Shown piece by piece: positions 40,934 through 50,110 of a stretch of 64,000 nt of DNA. The DNA comes from Mycolicibacterium hippocampi (GTDB lineage Bacteria > Actinomycetota > Actinomycetes > Mycobacteriales > Mycobacteriaceae). The first letter of the stretch is position 1. Every line of letters starts with the position of its first letter. Made by a program: the position numbers and the translations under genes. The notes under the pieces are model-generated. The model worked only from the letters and a program-made list of their open reading frames with translations, was not told the origin of the DNA and searched no databases. The stretch is from contig NZ_BLLB01000002.1 of assembly GCF_010723735.1 (NCBI RefSeq), forward strand, positions 3,968,001-4,032,000, read 5' to 3'.

Positions 40934-41725
40934 CTATCGCGGGCGGCCGACCTCGTAGGTTCCGTTGTCGTCCTGGAACGTCACCGTCACCTGACGCTTG
41001 GTGCCGTCGATGCTGACCTCGCAGTTGAAGGTGTCGCCCCTCTTCACCGTCGGGCTCACCCCGTCATTGCACCGGACGTCGTTGACGTTGGTGGCGCCGT
41101 AACCGTTGGTCTCGTCGGTGAGGATCTGCTGGACGCCGTTCTGGGCTGCGTCGATGTCCAGCGTCGTCGTCACGAAGAAGCCGGGCTTCCAGAAGCCGAG
41201 CACCAACACGACCGCGACCACGACCACCGCGAGCAGGCCGACGACACTGCCGATGACGGCCATCGAGCGCTTCGAGCCCTCCTCGCCGCCGGGTCCGGGG
41301 TAGCCCCCGGGCGGGTACTGCCCGTACTGGCCGGGCTGCTGGCCGTATTGACCGGGCTGCTGGCCGTAGCCCGGCGGCTGACCGTACTGGCCGTACTGGC
41401 CCGGCTGACCGTACTGCCCGGGCGGGGGGTAACCGCCGGGGCCGTACTCGGGAGGCTGCTGACCGTACTGCTCGCCCTGCGGGTACTGCGGCGGGTACGC
41501 CGGCGGCGGCTGGGTGGGCTGCTGGTACTGCGGATATTGCTGCGGCGTGTACGCCGGTGGTTGCCAGGACGGCGGCTGATCGCCACCCGGGGCTTGTGGC
41601 TGCTCCGCGCCCGAGGGCGGCTGCCATCCCTGATTGCCGGCCGACTCGGCCGACGATTCCTCGCCCGGCCCAGGCTGCTGACCCGGCCACGGCTGCGTCG
41701 GGTCAGATCCCTGCGGTCCGCTCAT
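40934..41725 (-). CDS. DUF4333 membrane protein with Pro/Gln/Tyr-rich N-terminus
   Basis: Protein of 263 aa. Residues about 1-155 are a low-complexity cytoplasmic region with repeated YGQ/PPGYGQQPGQYGQ-type units; one membrane helix follows (MAVIGSVVGLLAVVVVAVVL), then an exported DUF4333 domain (QNGVQQILTDETNGYGATNV with Cys pair RCNDGVSPTVKRGDTFNC). The Gly/Gln/Tyr-rich part may mediate phase-separating or weak multivalent contacts, which is speculation. It resembles M. tuberculosis Rv2091c in place and type. AGGAGAGAA precedes the ATG. Confidence 0.87.
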   Translation of the reverse strand: MSGPQGSDPTQPWPGQQPGPGEESSAESAGNQGWQPPSGAEQPQAPGGDQPPSWQPPAYTPQQYPQYQQPTQPPPAYPPQYPQGEQYGQQPPEYGPGGYPPPGQYGQPGQYGQYGQPPGYGQQPGQYGQQPGQYGQYPPGGYPGPGGEEGSKRSMAVIGSVVGLLAVVVVAVVLVLGFWKPGFFVTTTLDIDAAQNGVQQILTDETNGYGATNVNDVRCNDGVSPTVKRGDTFNCEVSIDGTKRQVTVTFQDDNGTYEVGRPR

Positions 41726-41781
41726 TTCTCTCCTTGCTCGTCCGCGACTGATATGCCGGTTTCTGGCCTGCTGGGCACACC

Positions 41782-44598
41782 CTACCCCGCATCAACAGCT
41801 ACGACGCCGCGCCGAACGTCGTTGATCGCGCGTTTCGCGGTCGCGCGTAGCGCCGCTGACGGAGCCGCGTTGCGGACCTGATCAGCCAAGTCCAGCACCT
41901 GGCGGCACCACCTGACGAAGTCACCGGCCGACATCGATGAGCCGGTGCCGGAACTGCCGGCTGCATCCAATGCGGAGGCGAGGTCGCCGGCGCTCGCCCA
42001 GCGGTGGATCGCGGCGACAAAACCGTCGTCGGGTTCGCGGCTCTGGGTGATCCGGTGCCGCTGCTCGTCGGTGCGCAGCTCGGTCCACAGCCTGCGGGTC
42101 TGGTTCAGCGCGCGGCGCAGCCGACCGGTCGGCACGTCGTGGCCGTCCGCGGTGCCGTACCCGTCGCGCCGGGATTCGTAGAGTACCGACGACAGCGCCG
42201 CGGCGAGTTCGGCGGCGTCCAACCCCTCCCAGACCCCGGCGCGCAGGCACTCGGCCACCAGCAGATCGCTTTCGCTGTAGATCCTGGCGAGCAGCCTGCC
42301 GTCGTCGGTCACCACGGGGTCGGCCGGTGCCGCCTCGCCCTCCGGCGTGTCGTCGACGGCGGTGGTCTGGTCGACTCCGTCGACGGCGATGAACCCGCGC
42401 TCGGTGAGCAGCACGACGATCCGGTCGAAGGTCTGCGCCAGAGAGTTGGTGGCTGCCGCGATCTTCTTGCGCAGCTGCTCGTTGTCGCGCTCGATCTTGA
42501 GGTAGCGCTCGGCGATGCGGGCCTGCTCCTCCCGGTCGGGCAGCCGGTGAGCCCGATGTGCCCGCACCCGCTCGCGCAGTGCTGCCAGCTCGGGGTCGAT
42601 GTCGCGCTCCGCAGGTGCACCGCTGCGGCGGCCGCGCCCCGACGGGACGTCCCTGCCCGCGGCCGCCGACCGCAGTGCCGACGCGAGGTCCCGACGCGCC
42701 CGCGGGTTTCGGTGCTCGACCCGCTTGGGCAACGACATCGAACCCATCGGGGCTGACGCCCCGGAGTAGTCCGCCGATGAGATCCGGCCGGCCCAGCGGT
42801 GTTCGGAGAGCACCAACGGCCGCGGATCCTCGTCATCGCGTGCGGGCTCGAGCACCACGGCCAGGCCGCTGTGCCGTCCGTGGGTGATGGTGATGATGTC
42901 GCCGCGGCGCAGCGCGGTCAGCGCGTCGTTGGCGGCCTGGCGCCGCTGCAGCCGCGACGCCCTCGACTGTGCGCGCTCCCGCTCGGAGATCTGGGCCCGC
43001 AGCCGCACGTAGTCGAGGATCGCCGCGTTGCGTCCCCCGAGCTGGGCGGCCAGCTCGGTGAGGAGCCGCTCGCCGCGTTCGACGCCACGGACCAGACCCA
43101 CCACCGATCGGTCGGTCTGATATTGGGCGAAGGACCGCTCCAGCAGCCGGTGCGCCTGTTCCGGTCCCAGCTGGCGCACCAGGTTGATGGTCATGTTGTA
43201 GGTCGGCGCGAACGAACTGCGCAACGGGAACGTTCGGGTCGACGCCAGGCCCGCGACCTCGGCCGGGTCGACATCCGGGTTCCACAACACCACCGCGTGG
43301 CCCTCGACGTCGATGCCGCGACGCCCTGCGCGACCGGTGAGTTGGGTGTACTCGCCGGGGGTCAACGGCATGTGCTGCTCGCCGTTGAACTTCACCAGAC
43401 GCTCCAGCACCACTGTGCGGGCCGGCATGTTGATCCCCAGCGCCAATGTCTCCGTCGCGAACACCGCCTTGACCAGGCCCGCGGTGAACAGCTCCTCCAC
43501 CGTGTGCCGGAACGTCGGCAACATGCCGGCATGGTGGGCGGCCAGGCCGCGGAGCAGCGCCTCGCGCCATTCGTGGAAGTCGAGCACGACCAGATCGGAG
43601 TCGTTGAGATCGGCCGTTCGACGGTCCACGATCTCGGCGATCCGGCTCCTCTCCTCCTCGGTGGTCAACCGCAGCGACGAACGCAGACACTGCTTGACCG
43701 CGGCATCACAGCCCGCCCGGGAGAAGATGAACGTGATGGCCGGCAGCAGGCCGTTGTTGGCGAGGACGCCGATCACCTCGGGCCGCCCGGGGGTGCGGTA
43801 CAGGCTGGGGCGACCGGTCCGCCCACGGCCCCGCGGCTGCCAGTCGGCCAGCCGGTCGGCCTCACGCCGATGCGAGATGTGGCGCAACAGTTCCGGATCG
43901 ACCAACAGGTCCCGGCCGGCCTTCGCCGGGCCGGAGGACCGATAGTCGAACAGGTCCAGTAGCCGCTTGCCGACCATGACGTGCTGCCACAGCGGCACCG
44001 GACGGTGTTCGTCGACGACGACGGTGGTGTCGCCCCGGACGGTCTGGATCCAGCCGCCGAACTCCTCGGCGTTGCTCACCGTCGCCGACAGGCTCACCAG
44101 CCGTACGTCGTCGGACAGGTGCAGGATCACCTCCTCCCAGACCGCGCCACGCATCCGGTCGGCCAGGAAGTGCACCTCGTCCATGACGACGAATGAAAGC
44201 CCTTGCAGCGTAGGAGAGTTCGCGTACAACATGTTGCGAAGCACTTCGGTGGTCATCACCACCACGTCGGCGTCGCCGTTGATCGCCTGGTCGCCGGTGA
44301 GCAGACCGATGCGCTGCGGGCCGTAGCGGCGCACCAAATCGCTGTGCTTCTGGTTGCTCAGCGCCTTGATCGGGGTGGTGTAGAAGCACTTGCGCCCGGC
44401 CGCCAGCGCGAGATGGACGGCGAACTCACCGACGACCGTCTTGCCCGCTCCGGTCGGCGCGCAGACCAGCACCCCGTGGCCCTGCGCGAGCGCCTCACAG
44501 GCGCGGCGCTGGAAACCGTCCAGCTCGAACGGCAGGTGCGAGACGAATTCGGCGACTTCCGGCAGATCCCCCACCGCCGGCTCAGGTCGCGTCGTCAT
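41782..44598 (-). CDS. helY: DEAD/DEAH-box superfamily 2 helicase HelY
   Basis: SKI2/MTR4-like RNA helicase of 938 aa. Walker A is VCAPTGAGKTVVGEFA, motif II is FVVMDEVHFLAD (DEVH), motif III VSLSATVSN and motif VI QLTGRAGRRGID. The C-terminal half carries the DSHCT-type helical domain. It is a predicted cytosolic RNA helicase, possibly linked to RNA decay or to export since it follows tatC; its start overlaps the tatC end by 17 nt. The same order tatA-tatC-helY occurs in M. tuberculosis. Confidence 0.95.
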   Translation of the reverse strand: MTTRPEPAVGDLPEVAEFVSHLPFELDGFQRRACEALAQGHGVLVCAPTGAGKTVVGEFAVHLALAAGRKCFYTTPIKALSNQKHSDLVRRYGPQRIGLLTGDQAINGDADVVVMTTEVLRNMLYANSPTLQGLSFVVMDEVHFLADRMRGAVWEEVILHLSDDVRLVSLSATVSNAEEFGGWIQTVRGDTTVVVDEHRPVPLWQHVMVGKRLLDLFDYRSSGPAKAGRDLLVDPELLRHISHRREADRLADWQPRGRGRTGRPSLYRTPGRPEVIGVLANNGLLPAITFIFSRAGCDAAVKQCLRSSLRLTTEEERSRIAEIVDRRTADLNDSDLVVLDFHEWREALLRGLAAHHAGMLPTFRHTVEELFTAGLVKAVFATETLALGINMPARTVVLERLVKFNGEQHMPLTPGEYTQLTGRAGRRGIDVEGHAVVLWNPDVDPAEVAGLASTRTFPLRSSFAPTYNMTINLVRQLGPEQAHRLLERSFAQYQTDRSVVGLVRGVERGERLLTELAAQLGGRNAAILDYVRLRAQISERERAQSRASRLQRRQAANDALTALRRGDIITITHGRHSGLAVVLEPARDDEDPRPLVLSEHRWAGRISSADYSGASAPMGSMSLPKRVEHRNPRARRDLASALRSAAAGRDVPSGRGRRSGAPAERDIDPELAALRERVRAHRAHRLPDREEQARIAERYLKIERDNEQLRKKIAAATNSLAQTFDRIVVLLTERGFIAVDGVDQTTAVDDTPEGEAAPADPVVTDDGRLLARIYSESDLLVAECLRAGVWEGLDAAELAAALSSVLYESRRDGYGTADGHDVPTGRLRRALNQTRRLWTELRTDEQRHRITQSREPDDGFVAAIHRWASAGDLASALDAAGSSGTGSSMSAGDFVRWCRQVLDLADQVRNAAPSAALRATAKRAINDVRRGVVAVDAG

Positions 44599-45532
44599 CG
44601 ACCACGAGGCCTGACGGGGTGGGCACGGCCGATGGCGCTTCGATGGTCTCGGCGGGGCCGATCGGCGCCGCCTCGTCGTCGGCCACCTCCTGCAGGCGGG
44701 CGCGCCGCGCCTTGCGCCGGTCGTTGAGCCGGGCCACCTGGATGGCCAGTTCCAGCAGCAGGGTCAGCGCCAGCGCCAGCGCCAGCATCGAGAACGGATC
44801 CGAGCCGGGGGTGAAGAACGCGGCGAAGATGAACAGGCCCATGATCAGTCCCCGGCGCCACGCCTTGAGCCGCTCATAGGTGAGCACCCCGACGAGATTC
44901 AGCATGATGATCAGCAGGGGGAACTCGAAGCTGATACCGAACACCAGCAGCAAGTTGATCAGGAAGCCGAAGTACTGGTCACCCGACAGCGCGGTCACCT
45001 GAACGTCACTGCCGACCGTCAACAGGAAATCCAACGCCGTCGACAACACCACATAGGCCAACACCGCGCCCGCGACAAACAGCAGTGCGCCGATCGTCAC
45101 GAAGATCGCGCCGAAGCGGCGCTCGTTGCGGTAGAGCCCGGGGGTGATGAACGCCCACAGGTGGTAGAGCCACACCGGACAGGCCAGCACCAGGCCCGCC
45201 GTCAGCGCCACCTTCAGCCTCAACATGAACTGGTCGAAAGGGCCCGTGGCCAGCAGTCGGCACTCGCCGTCGGGCGTGATGTTCGCGCGTGCGGACTCCG
45301 GGAGCGCACAGTAGGGTCCGCGCAGCCAATCACCGAGGCTGGGCATCCCGAAGATGCCGTGGGTGTACCAGAGGAACCCGAGGATCGTCGTCACCACAAC
45401 GGCCAACGCGGCCATCACCAGCCTGCCGCGCAGTTCGGTGAGGTGCTCGACCAGCGACATGGTGCCGTCGGGATTGGCCCGGGAACGCCGCTGACGCGGG
45501 TCGAGCTTCTTGAGGAGTCCGGGAATTTGCAC
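44582..45532 (-). CDS. tatC: Twin-arginine translocase subunit TatC
   Basis: Membrane receptor of the Tat export system (316 aa), binding signal peptides of folded proteins. Six membrane segments are visible, starting with RGRLVMAALAVVVTTILGFL. Family motifs are MSLVEHLTELRGRL at residues about 25-38 and the segment FEFPLLIIMLNLVGVLTYER. A charged C-terminal tail of about 60 residues follows. The start is GTG and the gene follows tatA by 74 nt. It should assemble with TatA (next gene) and a TatB encoded elsewhere. Confidence 0.96.
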   Translation of the reverse strand: MQIPGLLKKLDPRQRRSRANPDGTMSLVEHLTELRGRLVMAALAVVVTTILGFLWYTHGIFGMPSLGDWLRGPYCALPESARANITPDGECRLLATGPFDQFMLRLKVALTAGLVLACPVWLYHLWAFITPGLYRNERRFGAIFVTIGALLFVAGAVLAYVVLSTALDFLLTVGSDVQVTALSGDQYFGFLINLLLVFGISFEFPLLIIMLNLVGVLTYERLKAWRRGLIMGLFIFAAFFTPGSDPFSMLALALALTLLLELAIQVARLNDRRKARRARLQEVADDEAAPIGPAETIEAPSAVPTPSGLVVDDDAT

Positions 45533-45606
45533 GGAGGTGGCCTAGGTGCTGCTCACAGGCGCGCAGTCACGTCGCGGACCGAGGAGCCCGCGACCGGTAT
45601 GACTGG

Positions 45607-45873
45607 TCAGGCTGTGCGCTTGTCCGACGACGGGTCAGGTGCGGGCTGGGTGGCGGCGCCACCCGGACGGTCCGCCGGGTCCGCGACCCGTTCCGAGGAG
45701 ATCTGCGTCGGTGCATCCGGCTTGGAATCCGCTTGCATCTCCTTGATCTCGGACTTGAAGATGCGCATCGACTTGCCCAGGGAGCGTGCCGCGTCCGGGA
45801 GCTTTTTGGCACCGAACAGCAGCACGAACACGGCGATGACGATGACCCAGTGCCAGGGTTGTAGACCACCCAA
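45607..45873 (-). CDS. tatA: Twin-arginine translocase subunit TatA
   Basis: Pore-forming subunit (88 aa) of the Tat export system: an N-terminal membrane helix LQPWHWVIVIAVFVLLFGAK, then the amphipathic helix KKLPDAARSLGKSMRIFKSE and a polar tail. The start codon is TTG at 45871-45873, decided by the TGGAGGT ribosome-binding site 8 nt upstream and by the family N-terminus MGGLQPWHW; no ATG is suitable. It follows pafC by 30 nt. Confidence 0.95.
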   Translation of the reverse strand: MGGLQPWHWVIVIAVFVLLFGAKKLPDAARSLGKSMRIFKSEIKEMQADSKPDAPTQISSERVADPADRPGGAATQPAPDPSSDKRTA

Positions 45874-45903
45874 TTTGGTTACCTCCAGACGTCTGGGCCG
45901 AGT

Positions 45904-46890
45904 CTACTCGTTCGGGGCCTCAGTGCCGACTCGATACGCATCCAGTGCGGCCGCGGCGGACTGCCGGACCAGCTCGGCCAACTGCTGGGGCCCGCGCACC
46001 CGTACCGCCGACCCGAACCCCAGCACGAAGCGCGCCATCCACTGGTCGGACGCGTAGGTCATCGCCGCCTCGCAGGACCCGTCGGGGAACTCGCGCAACA
46101 CCCGCAACGGGTAGTAGTCGAACATCCACGACGCCGACCGGTCGACCAGCAACGTCGCCGTGGGCAGGGACGGGTCGGCGGTGTCGGGATCGAACAACGA
46201 GGTGTCCGGACCTGCCTGCACCGCCGGCGGCGGCGGCACCGACGGCTCGTCGAGGACCCTCGCGTCGACGATCCGGTCCAGGCGGAACAGCCGGACACCC
46301 TCGGCCGACCGGCACCACGCCTCCAGGTAGCTGTGGTCGGCGACGAGGACGATGCGAATCGGGTCGACGACGCGGCTCGACAGCGCGTCATGGGACGCCG
46401 AGTAGTACTCGATCGCCAGCGCCCGGTCGGTCCGCACCGCGGTTCGCACCGCCGCAGCCGCCTCGCTCTCGATCGGCGCCCGCTCGTCGACGGCGGCGCC
46501 CTCGTCTCCGTGACCGGCCTTGCCGGTCGCGGACTCGATCTTGGCGATCGCGCTGCGCGCGGCCTCCGGATCCACCATTCCCGGCACGTCGAGCAGCGCG
46601 CGCAGCGCCACCAGCACGCCCGTGGCCTCCGGCGAGGTCAGTCGCAACGGATGGTCGATTCCGGCGGTGAAGGTGACCTCGATGGTGTCGCCGGAGAACT
46701 CGAAGTCGATCAGATCACCCGGTCCGTATCCGGGCAGGCCGCACATCCACAGCTGGTTGAGGTCGTCGCGCAACTGTTTGACGCTCACCCCGAGGTCTGC
46801 CGCCGCCTCCGCGTAGGTGATCTTCGGGTTGGCCTGGAAGTAGGGCACCATGTTCAGCAGCCGGACCAGCCGCGTGCTGACGGCAGTCAT
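45904..46890 (-). CDS. pafC: WYL-domain DNA-damage regulator PafC
   Basis: Transcriptional regulator (328 aa) that works with PafB as a heterodimer to activate the LexA-independent DNA-damage response in mycobacteria. The N-terminal helix-turn-helix is RLLNMVPYFQANPKITYAEA with ADLGVSVKQLRDDLNQLWM, and the WYL-type domain occupies residues about 130-220 (ALAIEYYSASHDALSSRVVD, YLEAWCRSAEGVRLFRLDRI). The start overlaps the pafB stop by 4 nt (ATGA), so the two subunits are translationally coupled. Confidence 0.95.
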   Translation of the reverse strand: MTAVSTRLVRLLNMVPYFQANPKITYAEAAADLGVSVKQLRDDLNQLWMCGLPGYGPGDLIDFEFSGDTIEVTFTAGIDHPLRLTSPEATGVLVALRALLDVPGMVDPEAARSAIAKIESATGKAGHGDEGAAVDERAPIESEAAAAVRTAVRTDRALAIEYYSASHDALSSRVVDPIRIVLVADHSYLEAWCRSAEGVRLFRLDRIVDARVLDEPSVPPPPAVQAGPDTSLFDPDTADPSLPTATLLVDRSASWMFDYYPLRVLREFPDGSCEAAMTYASDQWMARFVLGFGSAVRVRGPQQLAELVRQSAAAALDAYRVGTEAPNE

Positions 46891-47888
46891 GCGCGATCCG
46901 CCTTCGCCCCGGCCTGGGCTTCCAACCGCGACATCACGTCGTCACGAAGAGACGCCGGCTCCAGCGCCACCGCGTCGGCTCCGTAGCTGGCAATCTCCCG
47001 CGCCACCCGGTCGAACATGTCGATGTCCAAGTCGATCTCCTCCCCCGCACGCCCGGCCAGGGTTCTCGGACCCACAACAATGGCCCGCCGCCGCAGCGCC
47101 GTCGCCCGGCCGTCGGCGACCCAGACCCTGGCCTGTCCGGCCGCCGGCCAGTCACCGACCACTCTGTCGACGATCTCCCGCAGATTCAGACCGGCGGGTC
47201 TGCGGACCGTGCCGGGTTCCCCGATGGGGGTCACCTGCGGACCGATCCGCGAGAGCCGGAAGGTGCGCACGGCGTCGCGGTCCCGATCGTGGCCGACCAG
47301 GTACCAGCGCCCCCTGTCGGTGACCACCCCCCACGGCTCGACGGTGCGGGTGACGTAGGGTTCGGTGCGCGACGGCCGGTGCTCGAACTGCACGGCGTGA
47401 CCGGAATCGATGGCGGACAGCAGGATTCCGAGGATCTCCTCGGAACCCCGCAGACCGGGCATGGCCGCGGTCGAGGTGATCGTGACGTCGTCGTGTGCTG
47501 CGTCGATGTCCACGCCCGCCGCGCGCAGCTTCAGTAGCGCACCTTGGGTGGCGGTGATCAGTTCGGGCGACTCCCACAGCTGTGTCGCCACCGCGACCGC
47601 CGCGGCTTCGTCGGCGGTCAGTTCTACCGCGGGCAGGGCGTAATCCTCTCGGCTGATCCGGTAGCCCTCGGTCGGGTCCGTCTGGGACACCCGCCCGGTC
47701 TCCAGCGGGATGCCCAGATCACGCAGTTCGTTCTTGTCGCGTTCGAACATCCGCGAGAACGCCTCGTCGCTGGCCTCCTCTGAGTACCCGAGGACCGTCT
47801 CGCGGATCCGATCGGCGGTGATGAAGGTCCTGGTGGACAACAGCGCGATGACGAGGTTCATCAACCGTTCGACTTTGGAGATACCCAC
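46887..47888 (-). CDS. pafB: WYL-domain DNA-damage regulator PafB
   Basis: Partner (333 aa) of PafC in the mycobacterial DNA-damage response. Features are SKVERLMNLVIALLSTRTFI and a helix-turn-helix including YSEEASDEAFSRMFERDKNE, and the WYL-type domain WYLVGHDRDRDAVRTFRLSR around residue 195. The GTG start follows TAAGCT by 6 nt, giving a probable leaderless mRNA. In M. tuberculosis pafA lies directly upstream; here a divergent methyltransferase gene intervenes, so pafBC should be transcribed independently. Confidence 0.95.
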   Translation of the reverse strand: MGISKVERLMNLVIALLSTRTFITADRIRETVLGYSEEASDEAFSRMFERDKNELRDLGIPLETGRVSQTDPTEGYRISREDYALPAVELTADEAAAVAVATQLWESPELITATQGALLKLRAAGVDIDAAHDDVTITSTAAMPGLRGSEEILGILLSAIDSGHAVQFEHRPSRTEPYVTRTVEPWGVVTDRGRWYLVGHDRDRDAVRTFRLSRIGPQVTPIGEPGTVRRPAGLNLREIVDRVVGDWPAAGQARVWVADGRATALRRRAIVVGPRTLAGRAGEEIDLDIDMFDRVAREIASYGADAVALEPASLRDDVMSRLEAQAGAKADRA

Positions 47889-47894
47889 GGCTAG

Positions 47895-47900
47895 AGCTTA
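47895..47900 (-). promoter_or_regulatory. Putative -10 hexamer of the pafBC operon (leaderless)
   Basis: Minus-strand TAAGCT fits TANNNT and ends 6 nt before the GTG at 47888. Confidence 0.55.
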
Positions 47901-47955
47901 AGGGGCGTCGGGGATGCCGTAGGACGGCCGATGCGGCGGGTCTGCCGCCACGCCG

Positions 47956-48008
47956 AGATCCGACTTTTGCAGCAGAAGTGCGAGTAGTGATGTGCAGAAC
48001 TCGGATCT
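47956..48008. promoter_or_regulatory. Inverted repeats in the pafB-methyltransferase intergenic region
   Basis: AGATCCGA at 47956-47963 and TCGGATCT at 48001-48008 are perfect inverted repeats 37 nt apart; inside them ACTTTTG/CAGAAGT at 47963-47979 form another near-perfect arm pair. The region has no coding signs. It may be a regulatory hairpin or a remnant of a small repeat. Confidence 0.35.
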
Positions 48009-48061
48009 GGACAGGCCCAGTACCTCCGGGGGCACTGCCACGCGTCTGACAGGATCGCCCA

Positions 48062-48646
48062 GTGGGTTCCCGATGGCAGCATTCCGACGTGCCCCGCGGG
48101 CAGGACTACGACGCCCGCTGGCAGCGCCTGGCCCGCTCCGGTGCGGGTGTGCACGGCGAAGCCGATCTCCTCGAGACGCTGCTGCGCGAGCGCGGCGGGA
48201 CCGACGTGCTCGATGCCGGTTGCGGGACAGGCAGGGTCGCCATCGAACTGGCCGCCCGCGGTTTCTCGGTGGTCGGGCTCGATCTGGATCCCGAGATGCT
48301 GGGCACAGCACGCGCCAAGGCGCCGGACCTGACGTGGATCGAGGCCGACCTGGTCGACGCCGGCTCGCAACTGGACAAGACGTTCGACGTGGTGGCCTTG
48401 GCGGGCAACGTGATGATCTTCGTCGGCAAGGGGGCCGAGGGTCGTGTCGTCAACGAGCTGGCCGCACTCCTGAATCCCGGTGGGCTGTTGGTGGCCGGCT
48501 TTGCGCTGCGTGAGGACCGGCTGACGCTGGGTCGTTATGACGGGCTGGCTGCCGCCGCGGGCCTGGAGCTGCTGGACCGCTGGGCGACCTGGGACAGGCA
48601 GCCGTTCACCGGCGGCGACTACGCGGTGACCATTCACCGCGCGTGA
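48062..48646 (+). CDS. Class I SAM-dependent methyltransferase
   Basis: Protein of 194 aa with a Rossmann methyltransferase fold: motif I is TDVLDAGCGTGRVAIELAAR (residues about 47-66), the acidic loop GLDLDPEMLGTARAKAPDLT, and motif IV-like FDVVALAGNVMIFVG. No substrate can be inferred. The GTG start lies 6 nt after CAGGAT, which could be a weak -10. It sits between divergent pafB and convergent pafA; the corresponding M. tuberculosis pafA-pafB pair is contiguous, so this is a local insertion or a retained gene. Confidence 0.87.
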   Translation: MGSRWQHSDVPRGQDYDARWQRLARSGAGVHGEADLLETLLRERGGTDVLDAGCGTGRVAIELAARGFSVVGLDLDPEMLGTARAKAPDLTWIEADLVDAGSQLDKTFDVVALAGNVMIFVGKGAEGRVVNELAALLNPGGLLVAGFALREDRLTLGRYDGLAAAAGLELLDRWATWDRQPFTGGDYAVTIHRA

Positions 48647-48649
48647 GCG

Positions 48650-50008
48650 TCACATGCTCGCGATCAGCCGCTTCACCCGCTCGTCGACCGATCGGAACGG
48701 GTCTTTGCACAGCACTGTCCGCTGCGCCTGATCGTTGAGCTTGAGGTGCACCCAGTCCACGGTGAAGTCACGACCGGCTTCCTGCGCGGCGCTGATGAAC
48801 TCGCCGCGCAGCTTGGCCCGGGTGGTCTGTGGCGGGGTGTCGACCGCGGCCTCGATCTCCTCGTCGGTGGTGATGCGCGCTGCCAGACCCTTGCGTTGCA
48901 GCAGGTCGAACACGCCGCGGCCACGTTTGATGTCGTGGTAGGCCAGATCGAGCTGACTGATCTTCGCGTCGGAGAGCTCCATGTTGTAGCGGTCCTGATA
49001 CCGCTGGAACAGTTTGCGCTTGATCACCCAGTCGATCTCGGTGTCGACCTTGGCGAAGTCCTGGCTCTCCACAGCGTCGAGCTGTCGGCCCCACAGATCC
49101 ACCACCTGCGAGATCTGCGGGTTGGCCTCACGGGTCTGCAGATACTCCACCGCACGCGAGTAGTACTCGCGCTGGATGTCGAGCGCGCTGGCCTGCCTGC
49201 CACCGGCCAGCCGCACCGGACGTCGGCCGGTCAGGTCGTGGCTGACCTCGCGGATCGCCCGGATCGGGTTGTCCAGCGAGAAGTCGCGGAACGCCACACC
49301 GGCCTCGATCATCTCCAAGACCAGGGAGGCCGAGCCGACCTTGAGCATCGTGGTGGACTCACACATGTTCGAGTCGCCGACGATGACGTGCAGCCGCCGG
49401 TACTTCTCGGCGTCGGCGTGCGGCTCGTCGCGGGTGTTGATGATGGGACGCGAACGGGTGGTCGCGCTGGAGACCCCCTCCCAGATGTGCTCGGCCCGCT
49501 GGGACAGGCAGAAGGTCGCGGCCTTGGGGGTTTGAAGCACCTTGCCTGCGCCGCAGATGAGCTGACGGGTGACCAGGAACGGCAGCAGCACATCGGAGAT
49601 GCGCGAGAACTCGCCGGCACGCACGATCAGGTAGTTCTCGTGGCAGCCGTACGAATTGCCCGCTGAATCGGTGTTGTTCTTGAACAGGTAGATGTCACCG
49701 CCGATGCCCTCGTCGGCGAGGCGCTGCTCGGCATCGATCAGCAGGTCTTCGAGCACCCGCTCGCCGGCGCGGTCGTGGGTGACCAACTGGGTGAGGCTGT
49801 CACATTCTGCGGTGGCGTACTCGGGATGGCTGCCCACATCGAGGTACAGACGCGCGCCGTTGCGGAGGAAGACGTTGCTGCTGCGGCCCCACGACACCAC
49901 CCGCCGGAAGAGGTACCGGGCGACCTCGTCGGGACTGAGCCGGCGATGGCCGTGGAACGTGCAGGTGACACCGAATTCGGTCTCGATGCCCATGATTCGT
50001 CGCTGCAC
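48650..50008 (-). CDS. pafA: Pup-protein ligase PafA
   Basis: ATP-dependent ligase (452 aa, the usual length) that attaches deamidated Pup to substrate lysines. Conserved are QRRIMGIETEFGVTCTFHGH at the nucleotide-binding start, LYLDVGSHPEYATAECDSL with the catalytic Asp, and YLFKNNTDSAGNSYGCHENY and SRPIINTRDEPHADAEKYRR. The GTG at 50006-50008 gives the conserved MQRRIMG N-terminus; an in-frame frame extends further upstream but is antisense to the WXG gene. The GTG follows TAGTCT by 7 nt. Confidence 0.97.
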   Translation of the reverse strand: MQRRIMGIETEFGVTCTFHGHRRLSPDEVARYLFRRVVSWGRSSNVFLRNGARLYLDVGSHPEYATAECDSLTQLVTHDRAGERVLEDLLIDAEQRLADEGIGGDIYLFKNNTDSAGNSYGCHENYLIVRAGEFSRISDVLLPFLVTRQLICGAGKVLQTPKAATFCLSQRAEHIWEGVSSATTRSRPIINTRDEPHADAEKYRRLHVIVGDSNMCESTTMLKVGSASLVLEMIEAGVAFRDFSLDNPIRAIREVSHDLTGRRPVRLAGGRQASALDIQREYYSRAVEYLQTREANPQISQVVDLWGRQLDAVESQDFAKVDTEIDWVIKRKLFQRYQDRYNMELSDAKISQLDLAYHDIKRGRGVFDLLQRKGLAARITTDEEIEAAVDTPPQTTRAKLRGEFISAAQEAGRDFTVDWVHLKLNDQAQRTVLCKDPFRSVDERVKRLIASM

Positions 50009-50015
50009 CTCATCG

Positions 50016-50021
50016 AGACTA
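50016..50021 (-). promoter_or_regulatory. Putative -10 hexamer of pafA (leaderless)
   Basis: Minus-strand TAGTCT fits TANNNT and ends 7 nt before the GTG at 50008, supporting that start. Confidence 0.55.
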
Positions 50022-50110
50022 CTTGCTGCCCGCGAGGACGGTGGCCGCACCACGCCAGACGCCTGTGGATAACCGGGGCGAGCGGGTCGCGAAATCTGCC
50101 AGCATGAGCC

